DNA of 64,000 nucleotides from Rhodococcus sp. B50. Its GTDB lineage: Bacteria; Actinomycetota; Actinomycetes; Mycobacteriales; Mycobacteriaceae. The position numbers were made by a program, and so were the translations under genes. Below are positions 24,632-33,841 of the stretch, one piece after another (position 1 is the stretch's first letter; each line of letters opens with the position of its first letter). The stretch spans positions 744,001 through 808,000 of the forward strand of contig NZ_WPAG02000003.1 of the NCBI RefSeq assembly GCF_013602415.1, written 5' to 3'. The notes beneath the pieces are model-generated. The model was not told the DNA's origin. It was given only the letters and a program-made list of their open reading frames with translations, and searched no databases.

Positions 24632-26617
24632 TCAGTCGTCGGCGAATTCGTGTCGGTTCTCCCAGGTAGGTCGGTGACGGCGCAGCTCGTCGATGAACAG
24701 AGTGAGCGCGCGTCGTTGGTGCGGGGGCGCAGCATCGACTGCGCGTTGCGTGACGTGTGCGCGAAGGTGCTCGAAGAACTCGAATCCGCGGCGGTGTTCG
24801 GCTTGGCTCAAGACCGCTACACCCGGGTACTTCCGGTCGGTGTATTCCCGTAACGGGACAGGTAGTGGTTCGCGGCCTGATACTGCTCCGAAGGGATCGA
24901 CATTGCGCCAGCGCTTGAGCAGCGCGACGATGTCGATTCCCTGCTCTGCGAGTCCGTCGAGCATCAATAGATCCCGCCAGGTCACGATCGCGGGAACATG
25001 GACCCGATAAAAGTTCGGATTGTCGTTGAACTTCTGCACCAGGGGCGCAGCTTGGGTGAAGATCAGGTTCTCGAGGGTGAGATCACCTGGTATCCCGGCG
25101 TCGGGTACGACGACCAGCGGCACGAACCGGGTGCGGTGGGTGACTTTCGTGGCGAGCTTGTTCCATCCCCGGCTGAGGAACAGGTCGACGGTGCTGAGGA
25201 ATTGTCCGAACTTCGTGGTGGTGAAGCGGGTGCGGATCTCATCCTCGAGAGCCGCGAAGGTGCCGCTGCGCTCGGCGAACGGCTGGGGCAGGTTGCGCAT
25301 GTTGGCGTCGACGAGTACGCATCCGTGGTCTCGGAACAGGGCGAAGTCGCAGATCTTCGGTATTTTGCCCTTGCTGGTGCGCCATGTGTGTTTCATGGCT
25401 TTCTCCTCCACCAATACGGTGGCGCCGCTGGTGTCGTACGAGCAGATGCGTTCCAGTACCTCCCCGACGCGTTCTTCGAAGATGTCGCGCATCGCCGTGG
25501 CGTAGTGGTCGGCTTGCTTGGAATCTTGTTGGTACAACATGTTGTGGGATTCCAGGTAGAGGTGGTCACCGAAGATGCGTTGGATGACGAACTGGAACCG
25601 CACCGGCAGCAATGTGCCGTCGTCGAGCTGCACAAACGGGTACTGCTGCAGTTTGTAGCGCGTCCACAAGAAGGCGTCGCGCCCTTGCTCACGTGCGAGA
25701 AGATCGCGCATCTCGGCCAGAGACAGCGAGCAGTGTTCGACCAGAAAAGCCACAGCCTCCGGAGAGACCTTCGAGTCGAAGAATCCGACATCGATTCGCG
25801 TGAAGCCCTCATGCCGCCACAGGTTGTAGAACAACCAGCCCAGTGCCAGGAAGTCGTCCAGGACGACCCCGGTGATGCGATGCCATTGAGCGGCCGGCGT
25901 CTCCGCAAGGCCGGCGAGTGCTTTCGGGGCAGTACGCGCAGACCAAGCCCGTTGCCAGGTACTCGCGGTGGAGGTGGCAAGGAATTCCCACGGGTCGGGA
26001 AACAACAGCGACGCCTGCGCCACCCTGGTGACGGTGAGCTCGGCGAGTGCACCGTCGAAGTCGACTCCACGTGACGGCATCGCTGCTTCGTCGGCCTCGT
26101 CGGCGATCGTCAGCAGCATTGCCAACAGTTCGTCATCGGAGACGACCTCTGCATCCGCGTTGTCGGTCGCATCCGCGTACACGATGACTTCTTTGATCGC
26201 GGTCAGCAACGAGATGGTGTGCAGCACGGCATTACCGCGTCGCAGCTGATCGGTCGCCTGGCCTCGCGCCGGCTCGCTGACCCCGGCCAAGAACGACCGC
26301 ACCACCGAGTCGTCGCTGCTGGTGATCGCGGATAGGTCGAGGTCGGCGAGCAAGCGGGAAACCTTCTCCAGCGTTGGAGCCAGGCTCGATCGTGCCCATC
26401 GCTCCTGCCGCGCCACGGGATCTACAGGGGCGAGTGCAGGAACATCACTGATGCGGACGATGCGAGGACCGGCGTCCTGACGGAAGAACTCATCGAGATT
26501 CACGAGGCGATCATGCTGTGTGCTGCCGACACGGAGCCTGCGGCGCGGCCCGGCGGGCCAGTGCCCGTGCCGATGACCGGGAAGATCGGTCTGTGAACTC
26601 GTCTCCGCGAGATCCAT
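24632..26617 (-). CDS. large protein of unknown function, nuclease-like block
   Basis: Up to 661 residues; GTG 26503, which opens VNLDEFFRQDAGPRIVRISD, is an alternative start giving 623. It is mostly helical. Around residues 430-460 lies KIPKICDFALFRDHGCVLVD followed by ANMRN, recalling the D...(D/E)-x-K strand pair of PD-(D/E)XK nucleases, but the usual Lys is Asn, so I regard it as a degenerate or different fold. It is divergent from the HEPN-like gene at 26678 and upstream of the PLD-like gene, so the three may form a defence-type locus. Not recognised as a named family. Confidence 0.7.
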   Translation of the reverse strand: MDLAETSSQTDLPGHRHGHWPAGPRRRLRVGSTQHDRLVNLDEFFRQDAGPRIVRISDVPALAPVDPVARQERWARSSLAPTLEKVSRLLADLDLSAITSSDDSVVRSFLAGVSEPARGQATDQLRRGNAVLHTISLLTAIKEVIVYADATDNADAEVVSDDELLAMLLTIADEADEAAMPSRGVDFDGALAELTVTRVAQASLLFPDPWEFLATSTASTWQRAWSARTAPKALAGLAETPAAQWHRITGVVLDDFLALGWLFYNLWRHEGFTRIDVGFFDSKVSPEAVAFLVEHCSLSLAEMRDLLAREQGRDAFLWTRYKLQQYPFVQLDDGTLLPVRFQFVIQRIFGDHLYLESHNMLYQQDSKQADHYATAMRDIFEERVGEVLERICSYDTSGATVLVEEKAMKHTWRTSKGKIPKICDFALFRDHGCVLVDANMRNLPQPFAERSGTFAALEDEIRTRFTTTKFGQFLSTVDLFLSRGWNKLATKVTHRTRFVPLVVVPDAGIPGDLTLENLIFTQAAPLVQKFNDNPNFYRVHVPAIVTWRDLLMLDGLAEQGIDIVALLKRWRNVDPFGAVSGREPLPVPLREYTDRKYPGVAVLSQAEHRRGFEFFEHLRAHVTQRAVDAAPPHQRRALTLFIDELRRHRPTWENRHEFADD

Positions 26618-26677
26618 CGCCGAGTGTCGGTGGATTCGTGCGACCGGATTGTCGGTATCGCTCGTTACGGTCGTTTC

Positions 26678-27916
26678 ATGGACGTGCCGACGTCGCCCTA
26701 CGGCTCAGCTGCTGATCTCCCCAGTGTCGTCGAACTCGATCAGCGACTCGAAGAGTTCCAGGCTTTCGCGGAGTCGGTGCTGGTGGACGATGCCGTGCGG
26801 GAACAGATCGCATCCTTGGAAACGCAGCGTCACCGCGTCGTCTCGATCGTCGACAGGTTCTACGAGCTGCTGGGACCTCGGAACTGGGTGTTCACCGACT
26901 ATCTCGTTCTGGATGAGGTCGAGGACATCATCGACACCGCTGACGTCGACGTCGCCGAACGGCGCTTGATCGACTACTACAAGTCCGATCGACGAATCGA
27001 CTCCCAGCTGCTTCTACTGAACACGCTTCCCTTCATGCGACCGCGCAGAGCCCTGCTCGACAAGGCGCTCGCGGACTACCGTGAGGGTCGCTACTACAGC
27101 ACAGTGCTCGTCCTGCTCACCGTCATGGACGGGTTCGTCAACGACACCGACCGGCAGAACGGCCGCAAGAATCTCAACAGCCGTGACCCCTCGGAGATGG
27201 TGTCTTGGGATAGCGTTGCCGGCCACCACATGGGACTGAGCCACGCTCACCGCACCTTCAACGCCGGTGTCTACAAGACGACGACCGACCCGGCGACCGA
27301 GCTGCTACGCAACGGGATTCTGCACGGCATGGTCATCGACTTCGACAACGATATCGTCGCGACCAAAGCATGGAACCGACTGTTCGCGGTTGCGGATTGG
27401 GCGAGGGCATGCCAGAAGCAGTCCCACCGCCCCGAACCGACCCCGACTGCATCCGAGGTCGCTCAGGCGTTCCTCGCGCAAAGGGAGACGACGCAACGCC
27501 TCGCTCGGTGGCGTCCCCACGAGCACACCATCAGCCCGAACCCCGAGGGCCGTTCCGACATCGATCGCACCTGTCTGGACTTCCTCCAGAGGTGGCAGAA
27601 CCAGCAGTGGGCACTGGTTGGCAAGCACTTCCATGTCAGCGGTGCGACCATGCCGGATCAGAAACGGGCAGTGAAAACCAAACGCCTCTACGGCCGCTTC
27701 GCACTCACCTCGTGGTCCGTCGACCGCATCCACCACAAGGGCGCCGCCCTCGCCGAGGCGCACGTCCGCCTGATCGTCAACGACGCGCCGTTCACCGCGG
27801 TGATGAAGTGGTTGTATACCGACGGCCAGGGCGGAACCTTCTTCGACTGGCAGGACGGGGGACTCTGGCGACTCTTCCCGTACTGGCCCTCCCTCTTCCT
27901 CACCGAGGCGACCTGA
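26678..27916 (+). CDS. HEPN-like protein of unknown function
   Basis: 412 residues from ATG 26678; GTG 26624 is an in-frame alternative. It is mainly helical, with PFMRPRRALLDKALADYREG, then YYSTVLVLLTVMDGFVNDTD, and a clear HEPN-type signature ELLRNGILHGMVIDFDN near residue 208 (R-N-x3-HG). The last 130 residues hold a beta-rich domain (KTKRLYGRFALTSWSVDRIH, EAHVRLIVND, VMKWLYTDGQGGTFFDWQDG). The Arg and His of the signature suggest RNase activity, though many HEPN proteins of this form are inactive. It shares a short divergent promoter region with the 661-residue gene. Confidence 0.72.
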   Translation: MDVPTSPYGSAADLPSVVELDQRLEEFQAFAESVLVDDAVREQIASLETQRHRVVSIVDRFYELLGPRNWVFTDYLVLDEVEDIIDTADVDVAERRLIDYYKSDRRIDSQLLLLNTLPFMRPRRALLDKALADYREGRYYSTVLVLLTVMDGFVNDTDRQNGRKNLNSRDPSEMVSWDSVAGHHMGLSHAHRTFNAGVYKTTTDPATELLRNGILHGMVIDFDNDIVATKAWNRLFAVADWARACQKQSHRPEPTPTASEVAQAFLAQRETTQRLARWRPHEHTISPNPEGRSDIDRTCLDFLQRWQNQQWALVGKHFHVSGATMPDQKRAVKTKRLYGRFALTSWSVDRIHHKGAALAEAHVRLIVNDAPFTAVMKWLYTDGQGGTFFDWQDGGLWRLFPYWPSLFLTEAT

Positions 27917-28646
27917 CCCCATCCCCCCGGAGTGCAGGGCAGCTGGGGGTGCCCTTCCACGCTTCGATGCGCCCTGACCGGCCTACCGACCCCGCCACCC
28001 GGGCCCAGCAGACGCAGCACCACCACACTGGCCGAAACGACGCGGCCGCGGCACAGACACGAGTGAGGTGACCGTAGCCGGCGCGGATACGCGGCGTCCG
28101 GTCCGGGCGAGGGATCGAGGTCGGCACCGCCTTCACAGGGCGTCGCCGCGTCGACCGCGGTCCACGAGCGCGGATTCCTCCGCAGAGGTCGCGCAGGTGC
28201 CGCTGCGGGACCGAGCGGAGTGGGTGGCTGTCTCTGACGAAGTCGCTGCACAGACTCTCTGATCGACTCGAATCCGGAACTCGCGAAAATCTTCCTCCGC
28301 CGATGCGGAGAGCCGGTCTTCTTCGTGCCGATGGGGGATCGATCATCGCCGCTGCCGGCGACGGCGCATGCTTGCCGGCGTGCCGATCGGGAAGGATCGT
28401 TGATCCCGTTGGCGTCGAGCGGCATCACAGGTGCGTTCGGTCCTGCGCGTGGCCATAAGCTGGCCGTACGGCTCGTGCGGGGTGGGTGACCATTGAACCG
28501 GATGTCAGGTCGGGTCAGGGGGTAGGGGCCCTTCCGGCTGCGTCCACGGTATCGAGCAGGTGGCGGGGGTTCTCGGACGAAGACCGCTGCGGACGCTCGG
28601 TGTGGACGGGGTCGCCGTGGCCGCGCTGCCCCGTCACCCACGGGTG
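27917..28646. other. 730-base stretch without a recognised gene
   Basis: Frames on both strands are Arg/Pro-rich and look like chance openings. The last 140 bases before 28647 are shared with the region upstream of the second HTH-zeta locus (56310-56468), so the duplication includes the upstream DNA. Confidence 0.5.
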
Positions 28647-28663
28647 ATACCATTTGGTATATA
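28647..28663 (+). promoter_or_regulatory. operator and extended -10 promoter of the HTH-zeta pair
   Basis: ATACCA (28647-28652) and TGGTAT (28655-28660) form an inverted repeat around TT. The right arm merges with TGGTATATA, an extended -10 box (TGnTATAAT type) about 25 bases ahead of the antitoxin start. Fits autorepression by the HTH antitoxin. Confidence 0.6.
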
Positions 28664-28685
28664 GCCAGTTGAGGTGGTGAATACG

Positions 28686-29138
28686 ATGTCGGTGGCGTTC
28701 GAGAACGATATCGAGCGGCAACTGCGGGCGATCTCCCCGCGCGCGGAACTTGCGCAGCTCGAGAAGATCCGCGCTGTCCTCGCCGCGGTCGAGGCCGGAT
28801 GGTCGCAACGCGAGATCGCACGCCGTGTCGGAGTGGAGCAGCCCGAGATCAGTCGACTACTGAAGAAGGCTCGTCTGCGGCCGGATATCCGCGAGCGCAC
28901 CCCTCGTGAGGTACTGCTGCGGTATGCGGTCGGCGAGATCGATCACGAGCAGATGATGGACGAACTCGAGCACTGGGACTACACCTTCGGTGGCCCGCCC
29001 GAGGGCGACCCGAACGCCGACGCCTACGTACGCGGGAGCTGGGATCAGATCGAACGCGCGGGGGATCTGCTCAGCGACGACGACTATCAGCGTCTGCTCG
29101 AGGTCACCGCGGCGCGGCGGGCGGCGAGCCGCCGATAG
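28686..29138 (+). CDS. HTH antitoxin partner of zeta-type toxin
   Basis: 150 residues from ATG 28686, preceded by GAGGTGG. The N-terminal helices (DIERQLRAISPRAELAQLEK) lead into a helix-turn-helix, EAGWSQREIARRVGVEQPEI then SRLLKKARLRPDIRE, followed by an acidic helical tail (DHEQMMDELEHWDYTF). HTH proteins of this form pair with zeta-like kinases in actinobacteria, replacing the epsilon antitoxin. Its TAG stop shares a base with the toxin GTG, so the two are coupled. A near-identical copy is at 56508-56960. Confidence 0.8.
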   Translation: MSVAFENDIERQLRAISPRAELAQLEKIRAVLAAVEAGWSQREIARRVGVEQPEISRLLKKARLRPDIRERTPREVLLRYAVGEIDHEQMMDELEHWDYTFGGPPEGDPNADAYVRGSWDQIERAGDLLSDDDYQRLLEVTAARRAASRR

Positions 29139-30007
29139 TGGAACAGCTGTGCGTCAAAACCCACACCGTTCTCGACTCGTGGTGCGCCCCGGGCGGGATA
29201 CTCGACACTGGTGGTGACCGGGCATCGTTTCGCCTGTACGCCGACGACCCCCGCCGCCGTCGCACCAAAGATGCGATTGTCGAGGCGTATCTAGCCGAGC
29301 AGGACGGCGTCGAGCACGGTGGCCGGTGCGCGATCGTCACCGCTGGCGTTCCCGGCGCCGGTAAGTCCACCGCGATCGAGTCCCGTGGTCTGGCAGGACA
29401 CGGTTGGTGTGTCCTCGATGCGGATCGGCTCGAGGATCACCTGATCGGTGACGGGCTCGGCCGCGGCGTCTACGACGATCTGCTCGAGATGGTCTTGCCG
29501 GATGGTCGCCGGTTGCGTCCGCGGGAGTTGGCCACGCTCGTGCACCGCGAATCCACTGAGATTCTCGACATGGCACGGGAACGCTGTATCAGGGCGGGGG
29601 AGAACATCGTCATCGAAGGCACGTTCCGCTGGGACGGTCTCGGCGCGCAGTTGCTGACCGAACTCGGCGGTGCCGGCTATACGGATCTGACCATCGTCGA
29701 TGTGGAAGTCACCTGCGCCACTGCACTTCATCGCGCGCAGGACAGGTGGTGGACCGGTCGCATCGACCCGGACAACGACCTCGGTGGTCGTTTCACTCCG
29801 ACCGCGGCGATCACCGATCTCTATCCGCACGGATCGGCGCGGTCGATCTGTGCACGCAATGCACGGGCGGCGTTCGAGCATCCGCTCTCGGCGGTGATCG
29901 AGTCGATGACGTTGTTCGTCGACGATTACACGACCGGCACGCATGTGGAGTCGACGGTGACCAAACACAACGGCGTCGTCAACTACGATTCACACACCGC
30001 GCCGTAA
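29138..30007 (+). CDS. zeta toxin family kinase
   Basis: 289 residues from GTG 29138. The P-loop kinase core is complete: ITAGVPGAGKSTAIE-type Walker A around residues 66-80, WCVLDADRLEDHLIGDG as the substrate Asp block near 90, and IVIEGTFRWDGLG near 158. Zeta toxins phosphorylate UDP-N-acetylglucosamine and block wall synthesis; some relatives act on other small molecules. The N-terminal 45 residues (QLCVKTHTVLDSWCAPGGIL) form an extra domain. The copy at 56960 is truncated after residue 110. Toxin activity is inferred from family. Confidence 0.85.
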   Translation: MEQLCVKTHTVLDSWCAPGGILDTGGDRASFRLYADDPRRRRTKDAIVEAYLAEQDGVEHGGRCAIVTAGVPGAGKSTAIESRGLAGHGWCVLDADRLEDHLIGDGLGRGVYDDLLEMVLPDGRRLRPRELATLVHRESTEILDMARERCIRAGENIVIEGTFRWDGLGAQLLTELGGAGYTDLTIVDVEVTCATALHRAQDRWWTGRIDPDNDLGGRFTPTAAITDLYPHGSARSICARNARAAFEHPLSAVIESMTLFVDDYTTGTHVESTVTKHNGVVNYDSHTAP

Positions 30008-30562
30008 CCGTCCTGGCTTCTGCGGTGTAGCACCGGATGCTCGGGTCACCAGAGCTCCAGTTCCGCACCGACATCTCGCATCCCGTCGGCAGATTCAACG
30101 GGGGACGTGTTATTTATGCACGTAAAAGGGAGGATTCGTGTGGTTGTCGCAACACTGCTGGTGGTGATCGTCCAGTGGTGAACATGAGCCGGGGACGGTC
30201 GCACCGGGGATTGTCGGTGCTGGTGACCGAGCTTGCCATCGGCGATGGTGAGGTCGCGCCACCGCAGGTCGGCGACATCGGACGCTATTCCCTGTTGTTC
30301 ATGGAAACGCTGCCGGATGAGGCGGATCCGAGCATCGTCACCGTCGACGTCGATGTCGAGCCTCTCGATGACGGCATCCCGCTGTTCCAGCCGTCGGCTT
30401 CTGCGGGTTTCCGGGACGAGGAGCGGTGGTGGGAGTGGCGATTGTTCGTGCGCGGTGACGGGTGGACGGCCACCTGGTACAGCCGGCGCCCCGGGGACCT
30501 GACCCCGGTTCTTGGACACGCTGATTCCAGCATCTGCTGGGAAAGCGAGATGATTGAGAACC

Positions 30563-30928
30563 ATGGGACGGAAGAATTACTCCGAGGAGTTTCGGAGGCA
30601 GGCGGTCGACCTGTACGAGTCGACTCCTGAAGCGACGATCCGCGGGGTCGCGGCGGATCTGGGTGTCGAGCGCGGCACCATGCGTCATTGGATCGACCAG
30701 TACGGCACCGGTAGGAAAAGAGCCGTTGCCGGGGCCGTCACCACCGGCGCACCCCGAACCCGCCCGCGTGCGGGCGATGCCGGTGATGTGCCGGAGACCT
30801 CGGACGTCCGGATCGCCCGCCTCGAGGCCGAGAACGCTGCGCTGCGGGCGGAGACGACCAAACTGACCACCGAACGCGAGATCCTGCGTCAGGCGGCCAA
30901 GTATTTCGCAGGGGAGACGAACTGGTGA
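30563..30928 (+). CDS. IS3 orfA, copy A
   Basis: 121 residues from ATG 30563. It has an N-terminal HTH of the transposase_8 type (NYSEEFRRQAVDLYESTPEA, then GVAADLGVERGTMRHWIDQY) and a C-terminal leucine-zipper-like helix (RIARLEAENAALRAETTKLT). It supplies DNA binding and multimerisation. The stop overlaps the orfB GTG (GTGA), and fusion to OrfB by frameshifting is usual in the family. Confidence 0.92.
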   Translation: MGRKNYSEEFRRQAVDLYESTPEATIRGVAADLGVERGTMRHWIDQYGTGRKRAVAGAVTTGAPRTRPRAGDAGDVPETSDVRIARLEAENAALRAETTKLTTEREILRQAAKYFAGETNW

Positions 30929-31821
30929 GCCGCTTCCAGTTCGTTGCCGACCACTGCGACACCTACGAGGTGAAGCGGCTGTGTGAGCTCGTCGAGATCG
31001 AGCGATCGTCCTATTACGCCTGGCAGCGGGCTGCGCCGTCGAGAGCGGCGCGAGCCGAGGCCGATGCGCGGCTCGCCGAGCGGATCAAAACCGTACACAC
31101 AGGGGACAACACCTACGGGGCACCGAGGATCACCGCGGAGATCAACGACGGCGTCCCCGCAGAGGAGCGGGTCAACCACAAACGGGTTGCCCGCGTCATG
31201 CGCGAACACGGCATCGTCGGGTACCGGCGACGCCGCGCAGTGCGCACCACGATCCCCGAGCCCGCCGATCAGAAGGTCCCCGACCTGGTCAAGCGTGACT
31301 TCAGTGCGAGTGAACCCAACCGCAGGTACGTCGGCGACATCACGTATCTGCCCATCGGCGACGGGACCAACCTGTATCTGGCCACGGTCATCGACTGCTA
31401 TTCGCGGCGTCTGGTGGGCTGGTCGATCGCTGACCACATGCGCACCGAACTCGTCCGTGATGCTCTTACCGACGCGAAGCTCACACGCGGCAGCCTCGCC
31501 GGTTCCGTCTTCCACTCCGATCACGGATCGCAATACACAGCAAAGGATTTCGCATCCTTGTGCGCCGAGCTCGGGGTCATCCAGTCGATGGGTGCGGTCG
31601 GTACCAGCGCCGACAACAGTCTCGCCGAGTCGTTCAATGCCGCCCTCAAGCGGGAGGTCCTCCAGGATGCCGGCTCCTGGTCCGACGCGGTCACCTGTCG
31701 GCGTCGGGTGTTCGCCTGGCTCGTCCGATACAACACACGCCGCCGGCATTCCTGGTGCCGGTACCTGTCCCCGAACGCCTACGAAACCCGGTACGCCGCT
31801 ACGCTGGTGTCCGCGGCGTAA
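30925..31821 (+). CDS. IS3 orfB transposase, copy A
   Basis: 298 residues from GTG 30925. The HTH_21 block (YGAPRITAEINDGVPAEERV then NHKRVARVMREHGIVGYRRR) is followed by an rve integrase core with the DDE residues in RYVGDITYLPIGDG, FHSDHGSQYTAKDF and DNSLAESFNAALKRE. Complete and identical in translation to copies B and C, so it is likely active. Confidence 0.95.
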   Translation: MSRFQFVADHCDTYEVKRLCELVEIERSSYYAWQRAAPSRAARAEADARLAERIKTVHTGDNTYGAPRITAEINDGVPAEERVNHKRVARVMREHGIVGYRRRRAVRTTIPEPADQKVPDLVKRDFSASEPNRRYVGDITYLPIGDGTNLYLATVIDCYSRRLVGWSIADHMRTELVRDALTDAKLTRGSLAGSVFHSDHGSQYTAKDFASLCAELGVIQSMGAVGTSADNSLAESFNAALKREVLQDAGSWSDAVTCRRRVFAWLVRYNTRRRHSWCRYLSPNAYETRYAATLVSAA

Positions 31822-33103
31822 TCCACCACCGTGTCCACGAATCGGGGGTAAGGCCCCCGCTATCGGGCGGCAACGATTGACCGGTCGGATCATCGGGGAT
31901 CTCGGTTATGCCACCACCGGCTCGGTCACCGGACGGATCCTGCGTGCCCGGATCGTCTCCGACACCTACCGGTTCGTCGAGTCGTCCCCGACCGAACCTT
32001 CGCGTCCTGCACGCTGGGTTCCGGTACCGGGCACCCGGCGTTTTCGGGACGTGGCCGCGGCGATCGGGGTGTTCCGGGACGACCTTCGTCTACCGGCGCA
32101 CCTGGCTGCCGGTGAGGACCGGACCCGTGAATGCGGAGTCCTGGTGGATCTCGACCTCGACGACGTGCCGCCGCCACCGGTGCGGCCTGCTGTTGTTCCG
32201 GCCGCGGTGTCCGCGCACGGCCCGGATGTGTGGATCATCGATCGGGAACTGCCGGTGGTGCTCCGCCTGCACGAACAGCAGGTGGTGGGTGAGTACCGGT
32301 TTCCGGGCGCAATCCTCCCCGCACCGGCACACCGTCCGCGTTGGGTGCATGCCGACGCCGACGGTTGCTGGGTGGTCGGACGAGACGGAATCTTCCGCTG
32401 CACTCTCGAAGAGGCGGCCGTGCGGATCGACGAGCACCGCGTCACCGGATCCGCCGCACTCGACGGGGTGCTGCTGTCCTGGCATCACACCGACGGGCAG
32501 AGCGTGCTGAGCATGCGGTGGCCGGACGGGCGGCACCACGACCTCGAGCCCGTCGACGGCCGTATCCACACCGTGCACCCAGGCCCCGACAATTTCCTCG
32601 GGCTATTGCGCTCCGGTGCCCACACCGACGACGCGCGCAGCCGATTGTTCACCATCGACCCGAACGGACACCTACACCTGGGCCCGACTCTGCCGGCAGG
32701 GACGGGCACAGTCATCGTCGGAGGCGAACCTGCGTGGTTGGTCGATCCCCGAGGACAGTGGGTGCCGATCTGTCCGGATCTGACCATGCGCGAGGTCGAA
32801 TCCCCTGGGATCAAGGGAAGTTCGGTCGGAACGGTCGGGCCGTGGGTATGGGTCGTGCATCCCGCGGATGATGATCGGAGCATCGAGCCGAACCCGTACA
32901 GCGATTGGCACTGTCTGCTGTCGATTCTCGATCCGGTGACCTTCACCCTGCACCGCCGTCTGGTGATTCATTCGCCGTACCCGGAAGTGTCCTACGACGG
33001 CGACGGGCGGATCTGGATCGTCGCCGGGAAGGTATGGGTCGTCGACCCACAATCGTCGGAGCCGGCACAGCAGCTGTCCCTCGACCGGTTCCTGGGACGG
33101 TAA

Positions 33104-33479
33104 GCCCGCCTGATCATCTTAAGCAGCACCGGCCGGCCCTCGCCCCGATCGGCACTCAGCTGAACAGCGCAGCCAGCCACGCCGCGGCCGCCGCGGCGCG
33201 CCCCCGGGAGGGCTGATGCTGATCCTGCGGTGTCGCAGGTTTCGCGGGTGCGGTGGTGTCACGACTGTGGTCGAAGTTCGACGAGGACTCCGACCTCCTG
33301 GAGTGTGCGCCCGCCGGTCCCGGTGCAGATCGGAGTGCAGGGGCCACTGCGGGAGGATCGGTGTAGGAAGCGCACCGGGGCGGTCGTGGCAATCCGTGTC
33401 GGAGAAAGCCGACACGGCTCTTCGGGCACCCTGCGGCGTGCCCGGCGTGCCCGGCATACAGCCGCCGTACTGTTCGGTG
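33104..33479. other. intergenic stretch
   Basis: No gene recognised; all frames are Arg/Pro-rich. No T-run terminator is visible after the 33103 stop. Confidence 0.4.
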
Positions 33480-33704
33480 ATGAGCACCGATCACGCGTAC
33501 GGGGTCTACACCCTCGAACTCGGCCCCTACGACAGCCTCGCCGAACTGCACAGTGAACTGTCCAACCACGCAGGCACCTTCGCCAACGAAGTGGCTGTGA
33601 CCGCGGACGCCGTCGTGATCTCGATATCGCATTCGGTCATCGCGGTCGACGGACGGTGGTGGGCCTCGGTTGTCACCACGACCGACGAAGGCGTCGATCC
33701 CTGA
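33480..33704 (+). CDS. small orphan protein (74 aa)
   Basis: 74 residues from ATG 33480: MSTDHAYGVYTLELGPYDSL, then HAGTFANEVAVTADAVVISI and VDGRWWASVVTTTDEGVDP. Balanced acidic composition and high third-position GC make it likely to be coding, but no ribosome-binding site is obvious and it may be translated from a near-leaderless mRNA. Alternating strands suggest a small beta-sheet protein. Not recognised. It lies tail to tail with the gene at 33842. Confidence 0.55.
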   Translation: MSTDHAYGVYTLELGPYDSLAELHSELSNHAGTFANEVAVTADAVVISISHSVIAVDGRWWASVVTTTDEGVDP

Positions 33705-33841
33705 TCGTGGTGTTGTCGACCTGTACCCCCTATGGGCTATGAGCAGTTATAGAGGGGGCTGTGCCGTCCCGCGCCCCCGAGCGGTCGAGCGGTCGAGGGG
33801 ATCCATGTTCGGGGCTGGTGCTGTCTGAATCGGATGGTCCT

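Larger units (their letters stand above)
30494..31856 (+). mobile_element. IS3-family element, copy A (1363 bp)
   Basis: The ends are set by comparing three copies in the window: left GGGACCTGACCCC, right GGGGGTAAGGCCC, related as imperfect inverted repeats over about 25 bases. It is flanked by a 3-bp direct repeat CCG (30491-30493 and 31857-31859). Carries orfA and orfB and interrupts the gene that begins at 30178. Copies B (52386-53748) and C (60319-61681) have exactly the same length and inverse orientation. Confidence 0.95.
30178..33103 (+). pseudogene. propeller-like orphan gene split by IS3 copy A
   Basis: The 5' part runs from GTG 30178 (or ATG 30184) to 30493 and the 3' part from 31860 to TAA 33103. 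Removing the IS and one copy of the CCG target duplication joins them in frame (316 + 1244 bases = 520 codons), restoring a 519-residue protein across the junction SRRP-AIGRQRL. The 3' part is beta-rich with repeated units (PDVWIIDRELPVVLRLHEQQ, CWVVGRDGIFRCTLEE, GRIWIVAGKVWVVDP), suggesting a beta-propeller. Function unknown. The upstream 5' region carries a strong AGGGAGG followed by a 9-codon frame at 30138. Confidence 0.8.

Noticed and set aside
33721..33760. Possible hairpin CCCCCTAT ... ATAGAGGGGG after the 33480 gene.
   Set aside because: Arms match only with a bulge and the site lies between convergent genes without a T-run; too weak.
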